NCBI RefSeq assembly: GCF_039541575.1
Contig: NZ_BAABGM010000015.1
Span: 282,013-346,012, forward strand
Length of the DNA stretch: 64,000 nt
Reading direction: 5' to 3'
From: Fodinibacter luteus
GTDB taxonomy: Bacteria; Actinomycetota; Actinomycetes; Actinomycetales; Dermatophilaceae
Positions 9,669 to 18,030 of this stretch are shown in pieces. Under the pieces are notes generated by a model. It saw only the letters and a list, made by a program, of their open reading frames with translations. It searched no databases and had not been told where the DNA came from. Within the stretch, counting starts at the first letter, position 1. Every line of letters begins with the position of its first letter. The position numbers and the translations under genes were made by a program.

Positions 9669-10448
9669 TCAGCTCGTGGTGGGGCGCCCTCCTGTCCGGG
9701 TTCGGGCCTGGAGCATGCGGTAGGACTGGCCGCTGGTGACCACGGTGGTGGCGTGGTGCAGGAGCCGGTCGAGCATGGACACGGCGGTGGTGTGTTCGGG
9801 CAGGAACCGGCCCCAGTCCTCGAAGGAGAAGTGTGAGGCGATGCCCAGGGAGCGGCGTTCGTAGGCGGCGGCGATGACGCGGAACAGTAGTTGTGCGCCG
9901 GTGTCGTCGAGCGGGGCGAAGCCGACTTCGTCGACCAGGAGGAGGTCGTGGCGCAGGAGGCCCTCGATGGTCTTGCCGACGGTGTTGTCGGCCAGGCCTC
10001 GATAGAGGTTCTCGATGAGGTCGGCGGCGGTGAGGTACTTGACCTTGTGGCCGGCGGTGACGGCGGCGTGGCCGAGCGCGATCAGGGTGTGGGACTTGCC
10101 CGTGCCGGCTGGGCCGATCAGGGCGAGGTTCTCCTTGGCGGCGATCCATTCCAGGCTGGTCAGGTACGCCCAGGTCGGGGCCGGGATCGAGGACGCGGCC
10201 AGGTCGAACTCCTCAATGGTCTTGACGACGGGGAACCCAGCGGCTTTGAGCCGGGCGCGCTGGTTGGAGGCGTCGCGGGCGGCGATCTCCCGTTCGACCA
10301 GGGCCCGTAGGACCTCCTCGGGGGCCCACCGTTGGGTCTTGGCGGTGAGCAGCAGCTCGGGGGCGACCTCGCGGATCGTGGCGAGCTTGAGCCGGCGAAG
10401 CCCAGCGGTCAGGTCCGCCGCCAGCGGCGGCGGGCTCGTCGCGGTCAT
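9669..10448 (-). CDS. istB: IS21 transposition helper ATPase IstB
   Basis: A 259-residue DnaC-like AAA+ ATPase. Walker A GPAGTGKS lies at 112-119 and Walker B LLLVDEVG around 169-176, and an FSFEDWGRFLP sensor-region motif is present. IstB assists IstA in target selection and strand transfer in IS21 elements. The reading frame extends upstream to 10652, but ATG at 10448 overlaps the istA stop (ATGA) and begins the conserved N-terminus, so it is the real start. Intact. Confidence 0.93.
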   Translation of the reverse strand: MTATSPPPLAADLTAGLRRLKLATIREVAPELLLTAKTQRWAPEEVLRALVEREIAARDASNQRARLKAAGFPVVKTIEEFDLAASSIPAPTWAYLTSLEWIAAKENLALIGPAGTGKSHTLIALGHAAVTAGHKVKYLTAADLIENLYRGLADNTVGKTIEGLLRHDLLLVDEVGFAPLDDTGAQLLFRVIAAAYERRSLGIASHFSFEDWGRFLPEHTTAVSMLDRLLHHATTVVTSGQSYRMLQARTRTGGRPTTS

Positions 10449-12040
10449 GAGGACACCACCCGCCCGGCACCGGCCGCTATGCCTGTGCCCGGTGAATCCG
10501 GCTCGCTTCCAGCGTGGTTGGTGGGGGCGTACTCGGTCAGGGACCGTCCCGTGCTGGTGGGCAGGTCGATGATCAGCGCGTCCCCAGCGTGGCGCGGGTG
10601 CGGGGTACCGGCCCCCGCGGCCAGGATCGAGCGCACATCGCTGGCCTTCCATCGGCGGAACGCGACCGCCCGCTCCAGGGCCGCGGTGAAGGCCTGCTCC
10701 CCGTGGGCCGCGGCCAGGGTGTTCAGCTCGGCCAGCTCGGGCCCCAGGCGGGTGTGCCCCGCTGCGGCGGCGCCGGCGATGAACGCGTGCGCGACCTCAC
10801 CGAGCGAGCAGAACTGTTTCTCCGCAGCGGTTTTCGGGCGGATCGCCCTGGCCGGTGCCGGCCGCGGGCCGCCGTAGTGCTCGTCAAGGATGGAGGCCTC
10901 CCCGGGAGCCTTGAGCGGGTGCTGCGCATGCACGACCCCGCTGCCCGGGTCCAGGATCAGCACCCGCGGCCCGTCCACGAGCACCGCCACCGCGCTCCCG
11001 CACAGCGCCACCGGTACCGAGTAGCGGGCCGAGCCGACCCGCACCGTGGCCAGCTTGTCGACCTTGCGCATGATCGGCGGCGGCCCGATATGAGGGCGCA
11101 GCGACGGCAACGGTGTGAGCAGCTCGGCCTCGACGGCCAGCCGCTGCGCCGGGACCGCGCACGTCTGGGAGTGAACAGCGGCGTTGACCTGCGCACACCA
11201 CGCCCGGGCGTGCTCGTTCGCCACGGCCAGGTCAGCCAAAACCGCTGCGGCAGCGCGGGACTGACTACCACCGGTCGCCTCGCCGTCGGCGTCCAAGGTG
11301 TGCTCGAGCAGCAGCGGGCGCAGCAGGTCCTCCTTGCCGTACCCGACGAGGTTCTCCACGATGCCCTTGGACTGTGGGTCGGCCGCCTCGCAGAAGTCCG
11401 GCCGGAACCGGTAGTGCGTGGCGAACCGGACGTACTCGGCCGTGGGGACCACCCGGTTGGCGACCACGCCACCCTTGAGGCACCCCATCCGGTCGGCCAG
11501 CACGACCTTCGGCACCCCACCAAGGGCTTCGAAGCACTGCGCGAGCAGCGCCAGCGTCGTGGCCGCCTTCTCATCGGCTGCGAACCGCACGAACCGCACC
11601 CGCGACCACGCCAGCACCGCGCAGAAGACGTGGACCCCGGCGATGACGCCCCAGTCGATGACCAGGTGCTCACCCGGGCTCCACACCGCCGGCCGCCGGC
11701 CCCGACCGTTCTCACGACGCCACGCCTTCTTCTCCTGCGCGACCAGACGACGGAAGTTCCGGTCCGAGCCGGTGTACCCCTGGGCGCGGGCCCGCGGCAG
11801 CAACCGCTTCGCGCTGATCCGCCCCTGCGTGCTCGTCACCGCCTGGCCGACCAAAGCGCGCACACCCTCGTAGTTCGACGGCCGCCGCTCACGCACCGGC
11901 GGCTCGTCACCGGCCTCCGCACGCTGCACGACCCGCTTGACCGTCTTGTGCGTGGTCCCGCAGATCGCTGCGGCCCCACGGTAAGTGCCCACCTGCTGGT
12001 AGGCGGAGATGATGCTCATTCGTTCCCTCGCAGACATCAC
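10445..12040 (-). CDS. istA: IS21 transposase IstA
   Basis: A 531-residue DDE transposase. An N-terminal helix-turn-helix region (about 8-40: ISAYQQ...GAAAICGTTHKTVKR) is followed by the integrase-type catalytic core with D129 (VIDWG), D183 (VLADRMG) and E229 (KGIVENLVGY), the IS21-type DDE triad. The C-terminal beta-rich domain carries VRVGSARYSVP, typical of the family. The start is GTG at 12040, preceded by AGGAGG eight bases upstream; ATG one codon later is an alternative. The stop overlaps istB. No truncation or frameshift. Confidence 0.94.
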   Translation of the reverse strand: MMSARERMSIISAYQQVGTYRGAAAICGTTHKTVKRVVQRAEAGDEPPVRERRPSNYEGVRALVGQAVTSTQGRISAKRLLPRARAQGYTGSDRNFRRLVAQEKKAWRRENGRGRRPAVWSPGEHLVIDWGVIAGVHVFCAVLAWSRVRFVRFAADEKAATTLALLAQCFEALGGVPKVVLADRMGCLKGGVVANRVVPTAEYVRFATHYRFRPDFCEAADPQSKGIVENLVGYGKEDLLRPLLLEHTLDADGEATGGSQSRAAAAVLADLAVANEHARAWCAQVNAAVHSQTCAVPAQRLAVEAELLTPLPSLRPHIGPPPIMRKVDKLATVRVGSARYSVPVALCGSAVAVLVDGPRVLILDPGSGVVHAQHPLKAPGEASILDEHYGGPRPAPARAIRPKTAAEKQFCSLGEVAHAFIAGAAAAGHTRLGPELAELNTLAAAHGEQAFTAALERAVAFRRWKASDVRSILAAGAGTPHPRHAGDALIIDLPTSTGRSLTEYAPTNHAGSEPDSPGTGIAAGAGRVVSS

Positions 12041-12126
12041 AATGGAGCCCTCCTGGGCGGTGGCGTAGCTGGCTAGACACCGCTACTCCACCGCTCAGGG
12101 CTTCACGCTCCGGATCGACACGACGA

Positions 12127-12208
12127 GCAAGGAGTGGGGACTTTCACACGGCCACCACCGGGGACCTCTACTTGGCCACTACCGGGGACTTTTCCATGGC
12201 CACGGACA
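12127..12208 (-). repeat. IS21 right terminal repeat region
   Basis: Contains GCAAGGAGTGGGGACTT (inverse of the left-end block) followed outwards by two tandem copies of a GGCCACYACCGGGGACYT-type motif and the tip CCATGGCCACGGACA. The region lies directly upstream of istA and therefore also holds its promoter. Confidence 0.82.
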
Positions 12209-12315
12209 TACAGAGCCCACCAAGGGGTCCGAGGGTGCCCCTTCGACGCCGTCGATCGGCGCCAGGGGCCCGGATCGCACGATCCTCACGTACTAACGGA
12301 ATGAGCCAAGTCAGG

Positions 12316-12358
12316 CCCTACGACCGTCCCGTGGGCTGAGCACGCCACGAACCGCCCA
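12316..12358 (+). repeat. 43-bp direct repeat, right copy
   Basis: Second copy of the 9248-9290 sequence. Just upstream (12291-12315) is a stretch resembling the right terminus of the IS1634-type element that ends at 20611 (ACTAA..., then CCAA.TCAGG). It could be a scrap of an IS1634 end, but the match is short and imperfect. Confidence 0.8.
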
Positions 12359-12485
12359 GGCTCGAGCCGAGCCGACGCAGATCCGTTCATCGATGCCCGG
12401 GGTCAGCCGCTCATCGCCGTGCACAACAGTGGTACCGAGAGTCGGCGGCCTAGCCCCGGACCCGCCGGCACCTACACTCAAGGTC

Positions 12486-13484
12486 ATGTTCGGGCAGGAG
12501 CCGCCATCGAGTGACCCGCGGGTCTCCGTCACCCCGGCGATCGACCCGCAACGGAACCTGCTCAATTCCGTGTGTGCGGTTGTGGTGCACCATCGACGAT
12601 TCCCGGACGTACTCCAAACAGTGAAAGCAGTGATCTCCGCTGGAGTTCGTGCGGAGTCTGTCGTGGTTGTGGACAACAGTGAGGACAAGGGGATTCGGTC
12701 GGCGCTCAATCGGACGAGCGAGGGATGGCACGTCCATTCGATGCGTAACCGCGGATATGGGGCCGCTGTAAACCGGGGGGTTTCCGTCACGTCGGGTTCC
12801 AAGGTCGTGCTCGTCCTCACACACGAGGCGCTGATTGATGCAGCATCACTTCACACGATGGTGGCCGCTCTTGGCGAAGATCCTCGCATCGCCGCAGTCG
12901 GGCCCGGTCGGCTCACGACAAGCGCCGGCCGGATCTGGTCTGAGGGGGGCGAACTGACACGGCTACTCCGCCTCCCTCGCCACATTCTCGACGGGCCCTC
13001 ATCGGCGGCGGCTGTTCGCGATGTGGACTGGCTGGATGGAGCCTGCGTTGCGTATCGCATTGAGGCCCTGGAATCTCAACCCTTTCGAGAAGACTTCTTC
13101 CTCTACTTCGAGGAGACCGAATTGCATTGTCGCTTGCGGGCAAATGGGTGGCGCGTCGTCACAGCGCTTCAAGCGTCTGCACATCAACACTCGGCCGGGA
13201 TGCCCGCCTACTGGGCAAGCAGGAATGTGGTTCTTTTTCAAGGGGCGCACGGCACGGCACTATCGCGGATTCTCGCTCCTCCCTACTTCCTTCTTCGCGC
13301 CATGGCGATCGCTGCCAAAGGTCGTGAATGGGACAACGTGGCGGCAGGGGTCCGAGGGCTGCTTGCGGGTTACGCTGCGCTACGACGGACGAAGCAGCCG
13401 GTAGAACCCGGCGCTGAACGCGTGGCCGGCTACTCACCGGGGTGGGAGGAAAGGCCAACGGCAGCGCGGGATACGGCGACATGA
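12486..13484 (+). CDS. Rhamnosyltransferase-like family 2 glycosyltransferase
   Basis: A 332-residue GT2 enzyme resembling WbbL/RfbN-type rhamnosyltransferases: VVVHHRRFPDVLQTV, VVVVDNSEDKG near residue 60, NRGYGAAVNRG, DWLDGACVAYRIEAL and FFLYFEETELHCRLRANGW, the last being the ED catalytic-base region. The frame is open from 12393, but ATG at 12486 is closest to the conserved core. It is the first gene after the IS21 insertion and overlaps the following WbsX-like pseudogene by four bases (ATGA). The sugar donor is not determinable from sequence; no rml genes are in the window. Confidence 0.8.
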   Translation: MFGQEPPSSDPRVSVTPAIDPQRNLLNSVCAVVVHHRRFPDVLQTVKAVISAGVRAESVVVVDNSEDKGIRSALNRTSEGWHVHSMRNRGYGAAVNRGVSVTSGSKVVLVLTHEALIDAASLHTMVAALGEDPRIAAVGPGRLTTSAGRIWSEGGELTRLLRLPRHILDGPSSAAAVRDVDWLDGACVAYRIEALESQPFREDFFLYFEETELHCRLRANGWRVVTALQASAHQHSAGMPAYWASRNVVLFQGAHGTALSRILAPPYFLLRAMAIAAKGREWDNVAAGVRGLLAGYAALRRTKQPVEPGAERVAGYSPGWEERPTAARDTAT

Positions 13485-13770
13485 CGAATGCACCCCATCA
13501 ACATTCTTTTGCCTTCTACCTCCAATTCCACCCGATCCTGCAGAACGACGAGTGGAGGCGACCAGGCTTCGCGGAATGGGGTGATGCGGCTGGTGCTCCT
13601 GCCCCCTGCGGGCACTGTCAACTCCATGCGCCCGGGGCTCCGAGGTTCTTCAATCTGCGGCTGGCGACGACAAAGCGGCGCAGGCGGCCCTCGAAACAAC
13701 GCATGGCATCTACTTTTTCGGGTGTCATCACCACCCTTTTCTCGGGCGGCAGCCGCCCTCACCGCCAACA
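13481..13770 (+). pseudogene. WbsX-type (GH99-like) glycan gene, N-terminal remnant with frameshift
   Basis: ATG at 13481 overlaps the preceding stop (ATGA), as a functional downstream gene would. The first about 60 codons read FAFYLQFHPILQNDEWRRPG then FAEWGDA...FFNLRL, clearly matching the conserved opening of WbsX-family proteins (FYLPQFHPIPENDEWWG...GFTEWTNV...YDLRL). At about 13665 the frame shifts, and similarity continues one frame over (DDKAAQAALETTHGIYFFG then CHHHPF, compare EAQAALAREHGIYGFCYYHYWF). After about 13745 no similarity is visible, although WbsX proteins are several hundred residues long. It is therefore both frameshifted and truncated. This gene does not appear as a single open frame and is easily missed. 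Confidence 0.75.
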
Positions 13771-13968
13771 AGCACTTCCGTGGGCCCGCTGGCATGACCG
13801 CCACAGCCGGACACCAGCGACTTCCCGCCCGCACGGTCGAGGGAACATGGATGCCTCAACTCTGAGCGCGTTGTGTGCAGGTGAGTCGCGATCTCTTTGG
13901 CACATGCGTTGTCGGGGCAGTTACGTATCCGCTTTGGCGCTTAAGCCGCCTCTGCGTGCGGCTTGCTG

Positions 13969-15426
13969 ATGGGCCCTGAGGGACCGCTGCCGGCCATTCC
14001 GGATCTCACTAGGCGTGCCTTCGCCGGCGCCTTGGTATTGGGTGCACGACAAGTCTTGGTCAGCGCCGCCATGCTCCTCGGCGGGATCGCCCTTGCCCGC
14101 CTCCTCCAGCCAGCGGACTTTGGCTACTATGCATTCGCCGCGCTCGCCGTCTCGCTTTCGATGGTGATCAGCGAAGGTGGGATCGGAGCCAGTCTTATTC
14201 GCGAGTCCGAGCCTCCCAGCACCCCCGACTTAAGACTAGCCTTCACTTTTCAACTAGCAGTCAGTCTGACTCTCGCTGCCGCGGCTTGGTTTGCCATCCC
14301 ACGCCTTGGCGTCGCGCTTTCACTCTCCCCAGATGGAACGCAGGTGGTCGCTCTTGCCCTTGTCGCCCCTCTCATCGCGGCACTGAGGACTGTGCCCATC
14401 GTCCGGCTCGAACGTCAACTTCAATTTGGGCCGATTGGTGCGGCCAGCGTAGCTGAAGTGATTACGTTCAACCTCGTGGCGGTCGCCATGGCAGGAATGG
14501 GGCGGGGCACCATAAGCCTCGGCTTCGGCATTGTAGCCGGCACCCTGGTTGGCACTGGCTGGCTACTTGTCGCGTCACCCTGGCGACCGAGGCTGTATTT
14601 GAGCACCAAGAGACTGCGCCACCACCTGCGATTCGGCCTTCCTTACCAGGGCATCGCGCTAATTTCAGTGGCGAAGGACAGCATTAATCCACTCATGATC
14701 GGTCTTATAGCTGGTGCCACACAGGTGGGCCTTGTCGAGTGGGCCCAGCGGTTCGCTGCGTTCGCGCTCTTCGCATTGTTCGCAATGCAACGTCTGCTTC
14801 TGACCTGGTTCGCCCGCCTCCAGTTCGAGCACGATGATCTTCGCACCGCGGTCCGCACATCGTTATTCGCCGCCTATGGATTGGTCGCCCCCCTCGCCAT
14901 GGCTATACTCGTGTTCTCCGAGCCCATCGTCCAAGACGTCTTCGGTGAACAGTGGGCACCCGGACTGCCTGTCTTCTGGTGGCTCTGGGCTGCCAACATC
15001 CTAGTCCCGGCTGCCGCTGTAGGGATGGCGGCTCTGAACGCCCTTGGAGAATCGCGGACGACGTTTGTCTTTGCCGTGGTTTGGATGGTTGCCACTTGGG
15101 CCCTCGGCGTCCCGCTCATAGCGTGGCTGGGGTTCATCGGCTTCGGGGTCGCGAACCTCCTCGTGCAAGTGACCAACCTGCTGCTCTTTCGCGTGGTGAC
15201 CCGCCGCGTTGAGTTCCCTTGGATTCGCACTGCCGTCGTTCCGTGGTGCATGGCCGTGGCCGCCGCCGCCATAGGCAGGACGGCGTACGCCATCATGCCC
15301 GGCCCCAGCTTGTGGCGTCTACTCAGCGCTCTGCTGATAATGCTCATGGCCTACGCCGGTTTCATGCTGGCACGCCGTAGCGTGCGCACGATGGTCCTTG
15401 ACGCCGCAAGAGGGATACGGGTATGA
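13969..15426 (+). CDS. Polysaccharide flippase (Wzx-like, MOP superfamily)
   Basis: A 485-residue very hydrophobic protein with about 12-14 predicted helices. The N-terminus (VLGARQVLVSAAMLLGGIALARLLQPADFGYYAFAALAV) is characteristic of oligosaccharide flippases of the MATE/MOP superfamily, and FGLPYQGIALISVAKDSINPLMIG follows in the middle. It would translocate a polyprenyl-linked glycan repeat unit across the membrane. ATG at 13969 was chosen; TTG at 13963 is possible. The stop overlaps the next glycosyltransferase start (ATGA). Base composition is less GC-rich than in the flanking core genes, which supports horizontal origin of this segment. Confidence 0.85.
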   Translation: MGPEGPLPAIPDLTRRAFAGALVLGARQVLVSAAMLLGGIALARLLQPADFGYYAFAALAVSLSMVISEGGIGASLIRESEPPSTPDLRLAFTFQLAVSLTLAAAAWFAIPRLGVALSLSPDGTQVVALALVAPLIAALRTVPIVRLERQLQFGPIGAASVAEVITFNLVAVAMAGMGRGTISLGFGIVAGTLVGTGWLLVASPWRPRLYLSTKRLRHHLRFGLPYQGIALISVAKDSINPLMIGLIAGATQVGLVEWAQRFAAFALFALFAMQRLLLTWFARLQFEHDDLRTAVRTSLFAAYGLVAPLAMAILVFSEPIVQDVFGEQWAPGLPVFWWLWAANILVPAAAVGMAALNALGESRTTFVFAVVWMVATWALGVPLIAWLGFIGFGVANLLVQVTNLLLFRVVTRRVEFPWIRTAVVPWCMAVAAAAIGRTAYAIMPGPSLWRLLSALLIMLMAYAGFMLARRSVRTMVLDAARGIRV

Positions 15427-16250
15427 CTTCAATCAGTGTGGTCATGGTGACACTCAACGAGCGCCGACTGCTTGCCGAGTCACTATCCTCGGTCCAGAAC
15501 CTCGCCACGGAGATCTTGGTGGCGGACCTGGGTAGCGACGACGGCAGCCCCGAAGTTGCTCGCCGGTACGGTGCCCGGGTTGTCAACCTGCCGCGGGCGG
15601 ACGCGGTCGAGATGCTGCGGCCGACCCTCGTCGCCCAAGCTACCGCAGAATGGGTGCTACTTCTGGATCCGGACGAGGTAGTCGATCCCGCGCTATCTCG
15701 CGCACTCGACGCTGCCTCGTACAGCCAAGACTTCGATGTAGTCGAGATGACGTTTCACACCTACATGATGGGGAAGCGACTACGCGGTACCGGCTGGTCC
15801 CCAAATCGCGAAAGACACGTCCGCTTCTTCCGCAAAGATCGAGTGCGCATGAGCCCTGACGTTCACGGAGGAATCTGCGCTGAGGACCCAGCGCGATTGC
15901 TACGGCTCGGCGAAGATGCGGGAGTGGTCCATCACTTCAACTACGTGAGTTGGGAACAGTTTGTGTCGAAGATGAACCGATACACAACTGTGGAGGCTCA
16001 AGAACGTGACACTGCGGGGGTGCTGCCGTCGCTTCCACGGCTCGCAAGGGATCTGGCGGGCGAATTCGTCAATCGTGCTGTCCGTGACGGCATCTGGCGC
16101 GACGGCTGGCGAGGCTTGTCTCTACTAGTGCTCATGCTCACATACCGGACTCTCGTATTCAGCAAGCAGCGCCTCCTCCTGGAAGTGGGAACTGAGGAGC
16201 AGGTCGGGGAGAACGACCGCGAGCGGGCAAGGGGCATTCTCGGAACATAG
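15423..16250 (+). CDS. WaaE/KdtX-like family 2 glycosyltransferase
   Basis: A 275-residue GT2 protein: ISVVMVTLNERRLLAESLSS at the N-terminus, LVADLGSDDGS near 32-42 and the metal-binding LLLDPDEVVD at 79-88. RFFRKDRVRMSPDVHGGI, then HHFNYVSWEQFVSKMNRYTTVEA, is typical of the WaaE group, which adds sugars to lipid-linked or LPS-type acceptors. An amphipathic C-terminal region (LLVLMLTYRTLVFSKQ) may associate with the membrane. Translationally coupled to the flippase gene by a four-base overlap. Confidence 0.8.
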   Translation: MTSISVVMVTLNERRLLAESLSSVQNLATEILVADLGSDDGSPEVARRYGARVVNLPRADAVEMLRPTLVAQATAEWVLLLDPDEVVDPALSRALDAASYSQDFDVVEMTFHTYMMGKRLRGTGWSPNRERHVRFFRKDRVRMSPDVHGGICAEDPARLLRLGEDAGVVHHFNYVSWEQFVSKMNRYTTVEAQERDTAGVLPSLPRLARDLAGEFVNRAVRDGIWRDGWRGLSLLVLMLTYRTLVFSKQRLLLEVGTEEQVGENDRERARGILGT

Positions 16251-16403
16251 TCAAGCGAACAACGAAAGCTCAAGATGACGCTGTGTTGCAGGGTGCATCG
16301 CTGAGGTGTCGCGAGCAGACCAGGCTCGACGGTCAGCCCCGTCGCCCCACCGCTCGTTGCCGGAATGCGCCCATGTTGGACCTACCTATGCCACTCTGGG
16401 TCT

Positions 16404-17162
16404 GTGACTGCAGCCGCTCACCTCGCCAGTTCAGACAAGATGACATGGCACCGGTACATCGACTTCTACGAGCCGCACCTCAAGCGGTTGACCGGAGCAC
16501 AGAGGGTCTTGGAGTTCGGTGTCTTTCACGGCGCCTCCCTCCGATACCTCGCCGAGCGCTATCCCGCGGCAATAATCGTGGGCTGCGACATCCTGCCCAC
16601 GCAGGACGATTGGCCTAGGTCCGAGCGCATCGACTACGTGCGCGTAGACCAAGGGGACTCAAGCCAACTCCATCGCCTCTTCGAGCAGCGGCCGGGGCCT
16701 TATGATCTCGTCATAGACGATGGCAGCCACCTACCGCAACATCAACGCAATTGTCTCGTGGCAGCCCTGCCATTTGTCCGCGACGGTGGAGTGTACATCC
16801 TTGAGGACCTCCATACGTCGCATCCGGCCCACCCGTCGATGAGCCGTCAGGACCGACGGTCGACCAACAGCTATCAACTGCTGTTGGCATTTGAGCACAT
16901 ACAGAGCACCGGAGGTAGCCTCAGCGACGGCCTGGTGGATGCACTATCGAGGCGCTCCCTCTTCACTCCGTCTGACGTGCGTACACTGTTTGATCAGATT
17001 GATTCGATCGAACTGTACCGTCGCGCGACGCTACCACTGTCCTGTTACCGCTGTGGTTCCACCACCTTCGACTACCCGCAGCTGGTTTGCTCATGCGGAG
17101 TCAGGCTTGCAGACGAGGCTGATTCAATCTCGGCCGTCATCTCGGTCAGGCACACGGACTGA
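16404..17162 (+). CDS. Class I SAM methyltransferase with C-terminal zinc ribbon
   Basis: About 252 residues from GTG at 16404 (an ATG at 16365 would add 13). SDKMTWHRYIDFYEPHL, then VLEFGVFHGASL (35-46), DLVIDDGSHLPQHQ (101-114) and GGVYILEDLHTS (128-139), place it with MycE/TylE-type sugar O-methyltransferases and related cephalosporin-hydroxylase-like proteins. The C-terminus has CYRCG...VCSCG with Cys at 214, 217, 229 and 231, a likely zinc ribbon that is not a standard part of this family. It probably methylates a sugar in the glycan or on its precursor. It stands alone, 153 bases after the GT2 gene. Confidence 0.72.
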   Translation: MTAAAHLASSDKMTWHRYIDFYEPHLKRLTGAQRVLEFGVFHGASLRYLAERYPAAIIVGCDILPTQDDWPRSERIDYVRVDQGDSSQLHRLFEQRPGPYDLVIDDGSHLPQHQRNCLVAALPFVRDGGVYILEDLHTSHPAHPSMSRQDRRSTNSYQLLLAFEHIQSTGGSLSDGLVDALSRRSLFTPSDVRTLFDQIDSIELYRRATLPLSCYRCGSTTFDYPQLVCSCGVRLADEADSISAVISVRHTD

Positions 17163-17249
17163 ATCACCGCATGCCGCGAGCGAAGCAATGAGCCGCCACG
17201 GCGCCCGAACACCACGTAGTTCTCCTTTTCGCCCCGGCGGAATTCTCAG

Positions 17250-17360
17250 CAGGCCGGCTGAGCCGGTCGACCTGCTGGGAGGTCGCGCAGGCCCGGCTTC
17301 ATCCGGGGCAGGGCGAGTTGGAGCTGACCTGACCGCAGACCCGGTCGGCCATGCCCTGTG
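17250..17360 (+). pseudogene. IS1634-type transposase scrap
   Basis: DNA from about 17264 to 17352 closely matches the region encoding residues 40-75 of the IS1634-type transposase at 62231. Translated with one frameshift it reads AEPVDLL-EVAQARLHPGQG then ELELT (compare ALLEVARARLHPGQGELELT). A single extra G breaks the frame and a stop follows. Only about 100 bp remain, so this is debris from an older insertion. Confidence 0.65.
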
Positions 17361-17399
17361 AGCGAGGCCCCGACCCGCGCAACCAGCCCGCCGGGCCGA

Positions 17400-18009
17400 T
17401 CACCAATAGCGGTTGACTGGCTCATCGAACTTGACCGGGCACCTCGCTGATCGCAGCTGAGGCTCGTCGGTGTTGACGAGTGCAGGCCCAGCGTATGACG
17501 CGGCGGTGATTGTGGACGTTGCGGTAGCCGAAGGCGTTGCGGCCTTGGTGTTTCGCCAGGCGGTTGTAGCCCTCGGATCGGGCGTTGGAGTAGTCGGTGA
17601 TGATCGCGGCCTCGATGGCCGGCCACACTGCTCGATGGTCGCGGCGAAGCGGTGCACCTCCGGGGAGGACGTGGTCGCGGCTTGCTCGTGCAACGCCCAG
17701 AGCCGCTCGCCGATGAGGGTGCGGTCGGGGTTGGTCCCGGACAGCGCCAGCAGGGCGCGTTGGCGTTCCTTGACGGTGTACGCGTGCAGGATCTCGATTC
17801 CGGGGTCGCCGCCGTTCATGAGGGCGTTCCACACCTTCGCGAACGCGCCCTCGTCGAGGCGTTCGTGGCCGATGAGCAGCTTGCGCCGGCCGGCCCACTC
17901 GGGGTCGCGCTTGCGACCACGGCGTCCGCGCACGTGGCGGGTCGCGTGCTGGCGGACCTGGGTGGGCATGTCGTTGGCCAGGCGCACCAGGTGGAACGGG
18001 TTATGCCGA
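17400..18009 (-). pseudogene. ISL3-family transposase C-terminal fragment, frameshifted
   Basis: Read from the palindrome at 18000 leftwards, the frame begins PFHLVRLANDMPTQVRQ and continues RKLLIGHERLDEGAFAKVW, ILHAYTVKERQRALLAL. After a frameshift near 17625 it continues IITDYSNARSEGYNRLAKHQ and GRNAFGYRNVHNHRRVIRW, ending with a stop at 17422. These are the C-terminal DDE-half motifs of ISL3 transposases; the N-terminal zinc-finger half and the first Asp are missing. It is inactive. Confidence 0.8.
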
Positions 18010-18030
18010 AGTCGGCATAACCCGTTTCAC
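17991..18030. repeat. Palindrome joining two opposed ISL3 fragments
   Basis: Arms of 19 bp (18 of 19 paired) around a 2-base centre: GTGGAACGGGTTATGCCGA at 17991-18009 and its inverse at 18012-18030. Each arm reads outwards directly into the same codon run (PFHxVRLA) of an ISL3 transposase fragment, on opposite strands. Confidence 0.9.

Larger units (their letters stand above)
9604..12208 (-). mobile_element. IS21-family insertion sequence, complete, with 5-bp target duplication
   Basis: A 2605-bp element encoding istA and istB on the minus strand. Its ends read inwards as TGTCAATGGCCAG on the left and TGTCCGTGGCCAT on the right, beginning TG as IS21 ends do. Both ends carry the inner block AAGTCCCCACTCCTTGC and repeated GGCCAC-type motifs, the usual multiple transposase-binding sites. 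The pentamer TACAG immediately flanks both ends (9599-9603 and 12209-12213) and fits the 4-8 bp duplication typical of the family. Because both genes are intact and the duplication is perfect, the insertion looks recent and possibly still active. Confidence 0.93.
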
